From: Aliivibrio sp. S3MY1
Lineage (GTDB): Bacteria > Pseudomonadota > Gammaproteobacteria > Enterobacterales > Vibrionaceae
Assembly: GCF_028765575.1 (NCBI RefSeq)
Contig: NZ_JARACO010000004.1
Location: forward strand, 124,001-188,000
Direction: 5' to 3'
DNA: 64,000 nt
The translations under genes and the position numbers were made by a program. Numbering within the stretch: position 1 is the stretch's first letter; every line of letters starts with the position of its first letter. The notes below the pieces were generated by a model. It saw only the letters and a list, made by a program, of their open reading frames with translations. It was not told the DNA's origin and searched no databases. This document shows, piece after piece, positions 55,433 through 64,000 of the stretch.

Positions 55433-57054
55433 AGACGCATACACTACAACAACCTCTCTATGGGCTTGGTTGGTGGAATATTTATTTCATCATTAAGATT
55501 GGCCTATTTACTCAGGATATGATTAGTTTTCATCCACTTGAGAACTTTGCCTTTGTCGCTTTTTTATTGCTGCCATTAAAACCAAGGGCCCTTAAAATTA
55601 TACGACAATGTATTGCTGTACCTATTGGATTATGGCTAATGCATTTCGATTCTTTTTTGCCGCCTCTAAATCGCTTATGGGGCCAAATAGGACAGTTATT
55701 ACAATTTGATCTTAGCTATCTTGTTGAGCTTGCTGGTCGCTTTATTTCTCCACAAGCATTTCTTGCTTTATTTGTGTTAATTTTTGCTTATTACTTTTTA
55801 AACCAAGTATTCCGTATTTCTGTTTTCGTTATACTTGCTCTGATTTACATCAGCCTACCTCAAAGCATATTTAACTCTCAAGCAAAAGAAACGGTTATCG
55901 CTCAACAACCAACCATCACCCAAACGACAACGCCTTCACAGCAATCTATTGATGAAAGCGGTCCTGTTAACGATGCGGTACTTAACCAAGCAAAAGAGTT
56001 ATTCTTTAACAATGAAGCCCAACGAAGAGTTACTTTTCCAAGTGCTGCACCATCAACTAAATTTGATCTTCTGTTCTTAAGTATTTGTTCTGTCGCATGG
56101 GATGATATTGAAATTGCAGGCTTGGAACATCATCCTCTGTTTAAAGAATTTGATGTTATTTTTGATAACTTCAGTGCTGCGACCTCTTATAGTGGCCCTG
56201 CGGTTATTCGATTATTAAGAGCGAGTTGTGGACAAGAAACACACCAAGAATTATTTTCCGCACCATCATCTAAACAATGTTTCTTGTTTGATGATCTAGC
56301 TAAACTTGGTTTCCAAGAAAATCTATTATTAAATCACGATGGTAAATTTGATGACTTCTTAGGGTTACTTAAAGAAGGCGGTGATTTACAAGCACCATTA
56401 ATGTCTCAAGCAGGGTTAGAGCAATATCAATCTGCTTTTGATGGGTCACCCATTTATCGAGATAAAGAAGTGCTTACTCGCTGGTTAGGAAATAGAGAAA
56501 ACGAACAGGATAGTTCTGTTGTCGCACTTTATAATACGATTTCATTACACGATGGTAATCGCATTATTGGAGCCAGTGGTAAAGTCGGCTTAGTCAGTTA
56601 TAAGCTGAGGTTGAAAAATCTATTGGACGATTTATATGACGTCTTCCAAACGCTTAAAGCCTCAAAACGTAATGTTGTCGTCATGCTTGTTCCTGAACAT
56701 GGTGCTGGTATGCGTGGTGATAAAATACAAATTGCAGGTATGCGTGAAATCCCATCATCTACCATAGTGCATACTCCTGTTGGTATGAAGATCTTTGGTG
56801 AAAATATCACTCGTACAGGAGATACGGTTCATATTAATGCAGAATCAAGTTACTTAGCTGTTTCAGCATTAGTTAGTCGAATTTTAGAGCAAGATATTTA
56901 CAGCCAAAAAACGTTTGATCCTAAAGCCTTAACTCAGGGATTACCAAAAACTAAAATGGTTGCTCAGAATTCAGGGACAACAGTAATGGAATATAATAAC
57001 AAGCCCTATGTTTCTCTTGATGGCTCAACATGGTCTGAATACCCAACAAAATAA
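55429..57054 (+). CDS. bcsG: Cellulose phosphoethanolamine transferase BcsG
   Basis: This 541-residue protein has N-terminal membrane helices (about 15-145) and a periplasmic alkaline-phosphatase-fold domain. Its active-site residues are present: Cys220 in SICSVAWDD, the nucleophile Ser255 in ATSYSGPAVIRLLRASCG, and the zinc-site PEHGAGMRGD. It transfers phosphoethanolamine from lipid to cellulose. This predicts modified cellulose in the organism. The terminator at 57063-57107 ends the operon. Confidence 0.95.
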   Translation: MKTHTLQQPLYGLGWWNIYFIIKIGLFTQDMISFHPLENFAFVAFLLLPLKPRALKIIRQCIAVPIGLWLMHFDSFLPPLNRLWGQIGQLLQFDLSYLVELAGRFISPQAFLALFVLIFAYYFLNQVFRISVFVILALIYISLPQSIFNSQAKETVIAQQPTITQTTTPSQQSIDESGPVNDAVLNQAKELFFNNEAQRRVTFPSAAPSTKFDLLFLSICSVAWDDIEIAGLEHHPLFKEFDVIFDNFSAATSYSGPAVIRLLRASCGQETHQELFSAPSSKQCFLFDDLAKLGFQENLLLNHDGKFDDFLGLLKEGGDLQAPLMSQAGLEQYQSAFDGSPIYRDKEVLTRWLGNRENEQDSSVVALYNTISLHDGNRIIGASGKVGLVSYKLRLKNLLDDLYDVFQTLKASKRNVVVMLVPEHGAGMRGDKIQIAGMREIPSSTIVHTPVGMKIFGENITRTGDTVHINAESSYLAVSALVSRILEQDIYSQKTFDPKALTQGLPKTKMVAQNSGTTVMEYNNKPYVSLDGSTWSEYPTK

Positions 57055-57062
57055 TGCGTAAT

Positions 57063-57107
57063 AAAAAAGCCCACGCCCTATATTTAGCATAGGGCGTGGG
57101 CTTTTTT
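57063..57107. terminator. Strong bidirectional terminator after bcsG
   Basis: Perfect 19-bp arms (57063-57081, 57089-57107) with a 7-base loop and A/T runs on each side. It also ends the convergent yhcH-like gene. Confidence 0.95.
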
Positions 57108-57129
57108 TTATGAACACAGTACTGGTTAA

Positions 57130-57600
57130 CTACACCAACAACGCACTATTCACTTTAATGATCAGCTTCTTCACTGCTGCTGGCTTATCATCAACCGCAA
57201 CCAATGGGCGATGTGGTTGCTTAGGATTGAAGATAATAAACTCGCCAGCCGTTAATGTGACAAATTGCTCATCTTTGACGTCGTTGCTAAAAGCAATGTC
57301 TTTCTCTGCAAGATAGTCATCTTCAATCGACAGTAATGGATAGTCACTGTATCCAAAAGTTTCAGACCCTTCTAATATCAATTGTACATCAAGGTATTTA
57401 TGATGAATTTCAGAGCGACGTTTTTCTCTTAACTCGGTTTTATCATCAACAATAAAATACACCGACTCATCATAAGATAATGGGTAATTCCCAACCTCTG
57501 TATTGTTGGCTGTTTGCTCTTTTACTTTCTGAATAATCTCAATGATAACAGGGTGTAATGCAGCCCCTTGAATATCGTCACTCCATTTACCTTTAAACAA
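57130..57600 (-). CDS. YhcH/YjgK/YiaL-family protein
   Basis: This 156-residue DUF386 cupin protein is of the usual length. Metal-ligand-like segments EIHHKYLDVQ and KQPHRP are present, as is YDESVYFIVDD. Members act in sugar or sialic-acid catabolism, possibly as anomer or epimer-handling enzymes, and some affect biofilms. Specific function is not shown here. It is divergent from the AraC gene at 57705. Confidence 0.85.
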   Translation of the reverse strand: MFKGKWSDDIQGAALHPVIIEIIQKVKEQTANNTEVGNYPLSYDESVYFIVDDKTELREKRRSEIHHKYLDVQLILEGSETFGYSDYPLLSIEDDYLAEKDIAFSNDVKDEQFVTLTAGEFIIFNPKQPHRPLVAVDDKPAAVKKLIIKVNSALLV

Positions 57601-57704
57601 AATAGCCTCTCAATGATATCGATTATGAAGTCAAAAATAGTAGCATGAGATATTGATATCGGTAAGATATAATGCTGTTTAAACGTGACTTTTAATGAGG
57701 CTTC

Positions 57705-58715
57705 ATGGCGAAACCAAACGCAACTTATCTCGTGCGAGTGCATAGTGCAAAAATGCTGATAGACCATGCGATGAAATATTATGGTCTAACCTATGCCGAT
57801 TTTGATATGCCGCCTCACCTATTTGATTATCAGCTAAAATTGATGCCATTAAGCGATCTCGAAGCTTTACTCTGTAAAATTGAATTATTAACCCAAGATC
57901 CAGCCTACACAGCAAAACTAACACAATCAGACAGTTTGAAGCAGTTTGGCCCTTTTGTGCAGCTATTAGCAAGCTCGACCAATTTGGGTATGGCAATCAA
58001 GCGAATGAATACCATACACAATGCACTTCAGTCTGGGGTGCAGGTCAATATGCTACTTAGCGGCTCGATTGCAAAATGGCGAATTTTAACCCCAACAATG
58101 CTACCCCAAGCTCGCATCCATGAGAGTATTTTGGCGGCGGGATCATTCGTTCGATTATTAAAACTGTTTCATGGCGATGATTATCAACCTGTCGCCATTC
58201 ACTTATCAGGTAACATGATAGGTAAAACAGAAGAAATCGAGGCTATCTTTAACTGCCCTATCGTGTGGAACAGCCCAAATACTCAAGTCTGGTTTCCTGT
58301 TAAAGACATCACTTGCCCTCGTCGCTTTGAGCTACCAACACCACAAGTGAAAGCATTTACTGTAGAACAAGCCATGAGTTATATGCTTATTCCACAGCCT
58401 CAAGATACGTTAAAAGTGGTGTTTGAACTCACTAAATATGCCTTGTTTTTTGGTTATCCTACACTTGAGTTCGTCGCTCAAAAAATGGGGATGAAGCCAC
58501 TGACTCTTCAACGTCGCTTACAAGATCAAAGCATTGCCTTTACCGATATTGTCCACCACAGCATTTGTGATGAGGCGATTGCATTAATGGGCAGTGAGTT
58601 ATCAATGCAAAAAATTTCACAACGAGTTGGCTATAAAACTACGGCTTCATTTTCTGTTGCGTTTAAACGTATGTATGGTGTTACCCCTGTACAATACAGA
58701 AAAACACTGCTTTAA
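57705..58715 (+). CDS. AraC-family regulator (arabinose-binding-domain-2 type)
   Basis: This 336-residue protein has a ~180-residue N-terminal sensing domain, then a C-terminal HTH (about 245-336) with LEFVAQKMGMKPLTLQRRLQDQ and ISQRVGYKTTASFSVAFKRMYGVTPVQYR. GAGG precedes the ATG. It is divergent from the YhcH gene and upstream of the small membrane protein/HlyD pair, so either could be its target. Ligand unknown. Confidence 0.88.
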   Translation: MAKPNATYLVRVHSAKMLIDHAMKYYGLTYADFDMPPHLFDYQLKLMPLSDLEALLCKIELLTQDPAYTAKLTQSDSLKQFGPFVQLLASSTNLGMAIKRMNTIHNALQSGVQVNMLLSGSIAKWRILTPTMLPQARIHESILAAGSFVRLLKLFHGDDYQPVAIHLSGNMIGKTEEIEAIFNCPIVWNSPNTQVWFPVKDITCPRRFELPTPQVKAFTVEQAMSYMLIPQPQDTLKVVFELTKYALFFGYPTLEFVAQKMGMKPLTLQRRLQDQSIAFTDIVHHSICDEAIALMGSELSMQKISQRVGYKTTASFSVAFKRMYGVTPVQYRKTLL

Positions 58716-58842
58716 AATCTAAACAAAACAGTCAAACACATCAGTTTTTACCATTACTTGATATATATAAATACATTTAATCGACATATCACTCCGTTAC
58801 CCTTCATGCTTACTGCTCATTATTATTTAAGGTAAATCATTT

Positions 58843-59220
58843 ATGAGTTTAGTCAGCATGCCCTTCGTTGGATCAGGTCAGGATCTTGGGCTGCATATTG
58901 CTGCGAGCGTCGTCATGATAGGAAGTATTGTCGCTCTCGCTTATGGTTTCTGGAAACTTCATGAGCTACCAATCAACAAAGCACACAGTAAACAACACCA
59001 ACAAATAGGACTGATTACTGCCCTCACCTGGATAGGATTTGTTTGGCATTGGGTCTGGGTTTTAGCCGTGATTTGTGCTTTTGTTGATGCAGAAAAAGCA
59101 TTAATTAAAATTCGTGATATTTGGCATCAACCTACTTCACCATTACAGACACAAGCGCAAACGCCAATAACAGAAACTGGCACAATAGCATCAACTCAAG
59201 AGGAGAATCACAATGCTTGA
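58843..59220 (+). CDS. Small inner-membrane protein (DUF3302-like), partner of the HlyD adaptor
   Basis: This 125-residue protein has three hydrophobic segments (about 16-38, 60-75 and 76-92) and a hydrophilic C-terminal tail. Its stop overlaps the following HlyD-family gene by 8 bp. The pairing of a short membrane protein with an adaptor is the same as in E. coli yiaW-yiaV and yibI-yibH, where the short protein is DUF3302. I suggest that family by layout and approximate character, not by a clear signature. Confidence 0.6.
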   Translation: MSLVSMPFVGSGQDLGLHIAASVVMIGSIVALAYGFWKLHELPINKAHSKQHQQIGLITALTWIGFVWHWVWVLAVICAFVDAEKALIKIRDIWHQPTSPLQTQAQTPITETGTIASTQEENHNA

Positions 59221-60436
59221 GGGATTAGCGGTATGGGCTCTGTTTATTTATCTTCTTCGTCTGATTGGAATGCCTTGGAATAAGTTTACTCAAGGGTTTG
59301 CTTATATTGGTGGCGGATCTTGGTTGCTGTTTGTATGGGCTGGTTTACTTAATTTCACGCCAATGGATCTTTCAGGCGGCTCTGTGGTGCAATCTCCACA
59401 CATTCAACTTCGCCCTGCCAGTACTCAAATTAAAGGCGTTGTGACTAAGATCCACGTTAAACCAAACCAAGAGATCACAAAGGGCCAATTAGTATATGAA
59501 ATTGACGACGAACTGTATCAAATAGCACTAAATAAAGCAGAGGCCTCTTTAGAAGCAAGTCAGGTCGCCCTTGAAGTTGCAGTGCAAAATGTGAAATTGG
59601 CACACCAAGCTATTACCGCATCAGAAAGCGATATCGTGGTTAGCCAAAAACAAATTGAAGCAAAAAACCAAGATTTGAAATACAAAAAACTCACACTGCA
59701 ACGCTATATTAAGCAAAACAGTAAAGTAAAAAATACCATTACGCAAAGTACCTTAGATGAGCAAGGCACCTTGGTATCAATTGGTGAAATCGAAGTGGCA
59801 AGTGCAGTTGCTCAGCTTGATAAAGCGAAACTTGCTCATGAGAAAGCACTGCTTGATTTTGATAATGCAAAGTTAGGTGTAAAAGCCAAAGAAAGTGAGC
59901 TCGCAAGTGCAAAAGAAACTGTCGCTCAAGCACAATGGAACTTAGACAACACCAAAGTCTATGCCCCTGCGGATGGCTACGTGACCAACTTTATTCTGCG
60001 TGAAGGTCAATATATTGGTACGGTTCCTCGTATGCAAATGTATACCAATGAGAAGTACGTATTGATGCGAGTAAACCACCAAGCAATACGTAATGTAACG
60101 ATTGGTCGCCCTGCTGAGTTCTCTAGTGCGGTTTACCCTGGAAAAGTATTTATTGCAGAAGTGGAAGGTATTGTTGAAGCGACAGGTGAAGCACAAGGTA
60201 ATCTATTAGGTCGAGAAACTAATGTACGCCAAACCACTGGTTTAAACGTCAATAACAAACACCACTTTGTGCGTTTAAAACTGCAAGAAGATCAAGGTTA
60301 TGATATTCCTGTGGGTTCAGTAGGTTTAGCGTGGATCTCTGGTGAAAAACCAATTGGCTTTATGGCTTTCTTAGATGTTATTCGCGGGATTATTATCCGT
60401 ATGAAATCGCAAATTTACTTCTTTTATTCATTGTAA
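59213..60436 (+). CDS. HlyD/EmrA-family membrane fusion protein
   Basis: This 407-residue protein has an N-terminal membrane helix (about 10-45). A lipoyl half-domain (IKGVVTKIHVKPNQEITKGQLVYEI) follows, then a long alpha-hairpin (about 95-225, ALNKAEASLEASQVALEVAV), the second lipoyl half (DNTKVYAPADGYVTNF) and a beta-barrel. It is an adaptor of an efflux or secretion machine, but no pump gene is adjacent. GAGGAG lies seven bases before its ATG. Confidence 0.88.
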   Translation: MLEGLAVWALFIYLLRLIGMPWNKFTQGFAYIGGGSWLLFVWAGLLNFTPMDLSGGSVVQSPHIQLRPASTQIKGVVTKIHVKPNQEITKGQLVYEIDDELYQIALNKAEASLEASQVALEVAVQNVKLAHQAITASESDIVVSQKQIEAKNQDLKYKKLTLQRYIKQNSKVKNTITQSTLDEQGTLVSIGEIEVASAVAQLDKAKLAHEKALLDFDNAKLGVKAKESELASAKETVAQAQWNLDNTKVYAPADGYVTNFILREGQYIGTVPRMQMYTNEKYVLMRVNHQAIRNVTIGRPAEFSSAVYPGKVFIAEVEGIVEATGEAQGNLLGRETNVRQTTGLNVNNKHHFVRLKLQEDQGYDIPVGSVGLAWISGEKPIGFMAFLDVIRGIIIRMKSQIYFFYSL

Positions 60437-60442
60437 TCATTT

Positions 60443-60494
60443 ATACCAATCTACATAAGCAATTATCTGAACAACGACTTATCCAGAATGGTAT
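60443..60494. repeat. Imperfect palindromic intergenic element
   Basis: Arm 60443-60459 (starts ATACCAATC) pairs with 60478-60494 (CTTATCCAG to GGTAT) at 14 of 17 positions. The CTTATCCAGA core also occurs in the element at 17473-17524. This looks like a small dispersed repeat. Confidence 0.5.
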
Positions 60495-60504
60495 TAGATA
60501 TTTT

Positions 60505-60543
60505 AGCCCTACAGTTCACTTTCTCGAACTATGGGGCTTTTTT
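60505..60543 (+). terminator. Terminator after the HlyD-type gene
   Basis: AGCCC/GGGGCT outer stem and AGTTC/GAACT inner stem with a run of six T after it. Confidence 0.85.
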
Positions 60544-60590
60544 ATACTTCTGCTTTTTTCGTCGTCAACTTATCTGAAAATCCGCTGTAA

Positions 60591-61385
60591 TTAATTCAAT
60601 GTCTCTTTAATTTCATCTGAACTAAAACCATGAGAATACAAATAAGCATAAGCTTTGCTTTTGTCTTTTGAATTACTTAAATCAAAGCGCTTTTTGTCTA
60701 ATCGTAATTGGCAGTTTTCATAAAAATCAATCGAACCGTCCATTTCTAGTTTTTCAATTTCTTCATCAAAAGTAGAAATATCGATCAGCTTTTGTTGTAG
60801 CTCTCGCTTGATCACCGACTTACCTTTTAACTTGCGAGCAAGCTTTTCAATCTCTTTAACGAGATCCGCTTTATCGGCTTTGATTTGCATTTTAGAAGGC
60901 AGTGCAGAAGCAACAGGGTGAGATTTGATTGCCTCACGAACATCTGATGATTTAAAACCATATTTAGTGAGCGTGGCATAAAGTTTATCACTCGATAATG
61001 AGCCTAAATTCATATTCGCTAATCGGTTATTCAATAACGTTATTTCACACACTTCATCGCGATTAGATACATAGGCAATCGCTTCATTAACAATGGATTC
61101 ATTAATGCCTTTCTCTCTCAATTTAGACAGAATAAATTGACTGCCCTTCTCGCCACTAAACGCCATTTCAACAAAGTTAATGGCAAAATTTTTGTCTGAT
61201 TTTAAATAACCACGCTCAATTAAGTCATTGAGAACCGTATCAATCCACTCTTGGTTATCTGTTTTAGCGACCAGCTTCTTTCTTAATTCATCAATGGTCC
61301 GATCTTTGGCTTCAAGATGATAAAAAGCACTGCCGTAGACATTATCAATCGTTTTTGCTGGCTTTACAGGGCGTTGACTGAACAT
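60591..61385 (-). CDS. RecX-family protein (extended)
   Basis: This 264-residue helical protein has RecX-like repeats: AFYHLEAKDRTIDELRKKL, LIERGYLKSDKNFAINFV and FILSKLREKGINESIVNEAI. RecX modulates RecA filaments. Length is well above the usual ~150-160, and the region from ~130 onward adds more helices. It is not next to recA. The ATG at 61385 has AGAGG five bases upstream; the frame opens 11 codons earlier. Confidence 0.8.
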   Translation of the reverse strand: MFSQRPVKPAKTIDNVYGSAFYHLEAKDRTIDELRKKLVAKTDNQEWIDTVLNDLIERGYLKSDKNFAINFVEMAFSGEKGSQFILSKLREKGINESIVNEAIAYVSNRDEVCEITLLNNRLANMNLGSLSSDKLYATLTKYGFKSSDVREAIKSHPVASALPSKMQIKADKADLVKEIEKLARKLKGKSVIKRELQQKLIDISTFDEEIEKLEMDGSIDFYENCQLRLDKKRFDLSNSKDKSKAYAYLYSHGFSSDEIKETLN

Positions 61386-61600
61386 GGTAACCTCTGATTT
61401 GATGGTGCTAACAAGCACTGAATCTAACGTATCTCACGCTAAGATGCTATTAATTACGTACATCGAGTAACTAAACAGTACCTTTACATTGTTTTGCAAC
61501 GATACTTACTAAGGCCTCTCTTCCATTTTCTTTCTTTATGGAACTTATCATGGTATTTCTACTCAATAGTACTAAGTAATTCAATAATGTAAGGCACAGA

Positions 61601-62317
61601 ATGACTTCTCTTGTTCATGTAAGAAATGTCTCAAAACACTATTCAGACTCAAATAAAAACCAACAAGCATTAAGTGATATCAGTTTTGATTTAAAAGCAG
61701 GACAAGTTCTCGGCTTACTTGGGCATAACGGTGCGGGAAAATCGACACTGATAAATGCTCTGTTGGGTGCTCATCGTTATGAGGGAGAGATCAGAGTGAA
61801 TGGTCTGCACCCTATCGATCAACACGCCAAATTAATGCAGCATTTAGCCTACATTTCTGATGTCAATGTGTTACCTGAATGGATGAGTGTAAAACAACTT
61901 TTAAACTATACCTCAGGAGTTCACCCAAGCTTTGATAGTAATAAAGCGGCTTCTGTATTAAGTAACACCAATATCAAATTAAATAGCAAAATAAGCTCAC
62001 TATCAAAAGGCATGAAGGTACAAGTCCATCTATCGATAGTCATCGCAACCAATACTAACGTTCTGATCTTAGATGAGCCTACCTTAGGGTTAGATTTATT
62101 ATATCGTGATACGTTTTATCAGCACTTAACAACTTGGTTTAATGCAGGAGAGCGCTGTTTAATTATCGCAAGTCATGAAGTGGCTGAAATTGAGCATCTA
62201 TTGACGGATGTATTGATCTTAAAACACGGTAAATGTGTAAAGAAAGAGACCATGAATAACATACCTCAAGGCACATTAGCTAAACTCTTTATTGCCCTTC
62301 AAAAGGAATCTATTTAA
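61601..62317 (+). CDS. ABC transporter ATP-binding protein
   Basis: This 238-residue ATPase has Walker A GHNGAGKST (41-49), a signature-like LSKGM (134-138, degenerate from LSGGQ) and Walker B LILDEP (155-160). The H-loop is in IIASHEVAE. Its stop codon overlaps the ATG of the permease gene by one base (TAATG), so the two genes form one transporter. This pattern is typical of small exporters of the YtrB/bacitracin type; the substrate is unknown. Confidence 0.93.
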   Translation: MTSLVHVRNVSKHYSDSNKNQQALSDISFDLKAGQVLGLLGHNGAGKSTLINALLGAHRYEGEIRVNGLHPIDQHAKLMQHLAYISDVNVLPEWMSVKQLLNYTSGVHPSFDSNKAASVLSNTNIKLNSKISSLSKGMKVQVHLSIVIATNTNVLILDEPTLGLDLLYRDTFYQHLTTWFNAGERCLIIASHEVAEIEHLLTDVLILKHGKCVKKETMNNIPQGTLAKLFIALQKESI

Positions 62318-63189
62318 TGCGTCCATCATTATATATGCTTGAAAAAGAGCTTATTGAACACAAAACGATTACTCGTGTTCCTCTGTTTATTCTTCTTTGT
62401 GGTGCGGTACTTTTCATTAGCTTAATAATGAATACTAGCCTACAAGATAATGTATTTATTTCCGTCGAGACTCAGGGGGACTTCACCCCATTTAGCGCTG
62501 AGTTTTCAAACGATCTACAGCTCGCATTAAGCTTTATGGTTGGTATTTTATCATTAGCTCTCACAACAACTTATCTTTCAAAAACATTACGAAAAGAGCG
62601 TAATGAAGGCAGCTCTGCATTTTGGCGCAGCATGCCAATCTCAAGCCAATATACGCACGCGGTAAAACTGGCTTTTGGCTTAATGGTAATTCCATTGATT
62701 TTTTCTGCATTGGTACTTATCGCCAATCTATTCTTTTGGATTATTAGCCTATCAAGTGACACTGTATTAGTGATGCTTCATGAACACACCTCCTTTATGT
62801 CAGTGATTACCAATTGGCTACAATTTATGGGAAGAATGCTACTGGTTAGCGTGGTTATGTTGCCTATTGCAGGGTTAGTTTTAGCGGTATCTCAAGTCAG
62901 TAATTCACCTTTAATCATCTTACTATTAGGCGGTTATGCATTGAAACTGCTGTCAACTTGGGTACTAAACTGGGATGGTATTGCCGTATTTCTCACTCAT
63001 ATGTATAAGATCCCAACCACAATTTTACTCTCTTCAGATCCTTTGATGAGTTTTTCACAAGCAGGGATTGGATTCTTAAGTTTATATAGTTTACTTGGTG
63101 CTATTTCATTGTTTATTAGTATCTCTTTGTATCGAACTACTGAGATATCTTGGCAATCGCTAAACCCACGTTGGTTGTTTAATAAGTAA
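62317..63189 (+). CDS. ABC transporter permease
   Basis: This 290-residue protein has six hydrophobic segments (about 22-42, 68-90, 114-140, 170-195, 202-222 and 255-275) and a KTLRKERNEGSSAFWRSMPIS loop typical of ABC-2-type exporters. It overlaps the upstream ATPase gene and is followed by a terminator at 63211-63239. Confidence 0.88.
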   Translation: MRPSLYMLEKELIEHKTITRVPLFILLCGAVLFISLIMNTSLQDNVFISVETQGDFTPFSAEFSNDLQLALSFMVGILSLALTTTYLSKTLRKERNEGSSAFWRSMPISSQYTHAVKLAFGLMVIPLIFSALVLIANLFFWIISLSSDTVLVMLHEHTSFMSVITNWLQFMGRMLLVSVVMLPIAGLVLAVSQVSNSPLIILLLGGYALKLLSTWVLNWDGIAVFLTHMYKIPTTILLSSDPLMSFSQAGIGFLSLYSLLGAISLFISISLYRTTEISWQSLNPRWLFNK

Positions 63190-63210
63190 CGTTTCTTTCC
63201 CTCATAAAAT

Positions 63211-63239
63211 AAAAAGGAGATCTTATGATCTCCTTTTTT
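63211..63239. terminator. Bidirectional terminator between the ABC permease and CorC-type genes
   Basis: Perfect 12-bp arms (63211-63222, 63227-63238) with a 4-base loop, T-runs on both strands, between convergent genes. Confidence 0.92.
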
Positions 63240-63264
63240 ATATGACATTAACTCTTAATAAGAA

Positions 63265-64000
63265 TTACGACTCAGCTTGAATAACTCGCACTTTACTTGC
63301 CTTGTTATTATCAATTGAAAGAACTTCAAAATTCCAATCTTGGTACTGAACAGAGTCGCCTACCATAGGGACATTCGTTGTTAACCACATGAACATTCCT
63401 GTTAGCGTTTGATAATCCGCTTCTTTTTCTTCAGGTAAAGAGTCTAAATTTAAGGTATCTTTCAAAACAGTCGTCGGGATAGAACCATCAAGTAACCATT
63501 CCGTTTCAGATACTTTTTCAGTCCACGAATTATTTGGGTTTTCAGATTTAAATTCTCCGGCTAATGCCTCAAGTAAATCTTTTTGAGTCACGATACCTTG
63601 AGCGTCACCGTATTCATCAACAACCAGCACAATCTCATCACCCGTCGTTTTCAACAACTCAAGCAGTTCACTACCAAATTTATTTTCTAAGATCGTTACG
63701 CATGGTAATAAATTACGCATTAACCATTTAGTTCTATGCTCTTGATGTGCCGCTTTCAATAAGAATCGAGCCGTTGTAAACCCAAGAACATTATCCATTC
63801 CACCACGAGTCACTGGATAAATTGAATAATCTGAACGTAATAATTTGGGTAAATTTTCATCCCATGATTGTTCAGTATCAAAATAAACAAGTTCACTTCT
63901 TGGCGTCATTAAGGATGCGACTTTTCGATCATCTAATTGGAAAATATTACGCACCATTATGTGTTCTTTTTTCTCAATCACCCCTTGCTCAGAACCTTCA
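63265..64000 (-). CDS. CorC/CNNM-family (DUF21-CBS-CorC_HlyC) membrane protein, C-terminal part
   Basis: The frame is open from the right edge, through EGSEQGVIEKKEHIMVRNIFQL, to a stop at 63265, so the N-terminal DUF21 membrane domain lies outside the window. What is seen is the post-DUF21 linker, two CBS domains (about SLMTPRSELVYFD to ITGKDLLEAL-like IVTQKDLLEALAGEF) and a C-terminal CorC_HlyC domain. A GTG at 63981 could serve as an isolated start, but the upstream frame matches the family linker. Members act in Mg/Co transport or efflux regulation. Confidence 0.88.
   Translation of the reverse strand, partial: EGSEQGVIEKKEHIMVRNIFQLDDRKVASLMTPRSELVYFDTEQSWDENLPKLLRSDYSIYPVTRGGMDNVLGFTTARFLLKAAHQEHRTKWLMRNLLPCVTILENKFGSELLELLKTTGDEIVLVVDEYGDAQGIVTQKDLLEALAGEFKSENPNNSWTEKVSETEWLLDGSIPTTVLKDTLNLDSLPEEKEADYQTLTGMFMWLTTNVPMVGDSVQYQDWNFEVLSIDNNKASKVRVIQAES

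Overview
The window is low-GC gammaproteobacterial DNA that reads as Vibrionaceae, most likely Aliivibrio (V. fischeri group). The basis is AT-rich coding sequence, the complete bcsRQABZC/bcsEFG cellulose cluster, the putA-putP arrangement, an archaeal-type class I HMG-CoA reductase and a stand-alone astB. A location on the smaller chromosome is plausible but is inference. I see no rRNA, tRNA, insertion sequence or CRISPR array.

Layout. Bases 1-2852 hold the start of a type I-F CRISPR-Cas operon on the minus strand: a WYL-domain regulator, cas1, then the Cas2-Cas3 fusion, cut by the left edge. Bases 3100-4000 hold a small orphan gene behind a near-ideal CRP site and a glutaredoxin. Bases 4135-10589 are proline catabolism: an AraC regulator, putA, a separately encoded PutA C-terminal domain, and putP. 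Bases 11063-25203 are mixed single genes: a secreted coiled-coil/PEGA/FGE-fold protein, tas, a large AsmA-like DUF748 protein, an M15-type peptidase, speA-speB, HMG-CoA reductase, a lipocalin, and a leucine-rich-repeat protein kinase. Bases 25256-36164 hold an LruC-domain secreted protein with a small lipoprotein, astB, a 10-TM metal transporter behind tandem Fur-like boxes, a DsbA-family protein, rarD, an AraC/GyrI regulator divergent from a PLP aminotransferase, and an M14 carboxypeptidase.

Bases 37594-37796 are the collapsed remnant of an ACR3 arsenite exporter gene. Bases 37876-42396 encode an unusual cbb3-type oxidase: a small cytochrome c, CcoN, CcoO, and a 714-residue CcoP that carries five haem motifs because a triheme dehydrogenase-type cytochrome is fused to it; no ccoQ is present. 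Bases 42624-57054 are the cellulose locus: bcsR-Q-A-B-Z-C on the minus strand, divergent from bcsE-F-G, which predicts phosphoethanolamine-modified cellulose under c-di-GMP control. BcsZ carries Asn where the E. coli enzyme has its catalytic base Asp243. The right end holds a YhcH protein, an AraC regulator, a small membrane protein with an HlyD-type adaptor, a RecX-like protein, a two-gene ABC transporter and a CorC/CNNM protein cut by the right edge.

How the genes work together. Three functional blocks stand out: proline use (uptake plus oxidation to glutamate), the arginine-to-putrescine route (SpeA, SpeB) with the AST-pathway enzyme AstB elsewhere, and cellulose synthesis. The least conventional content is the five-haem CcoP fusion, the split PutA, the BcsZ active-site change, the WYL-led Cas operon and the LruC/lipoprotein pair.
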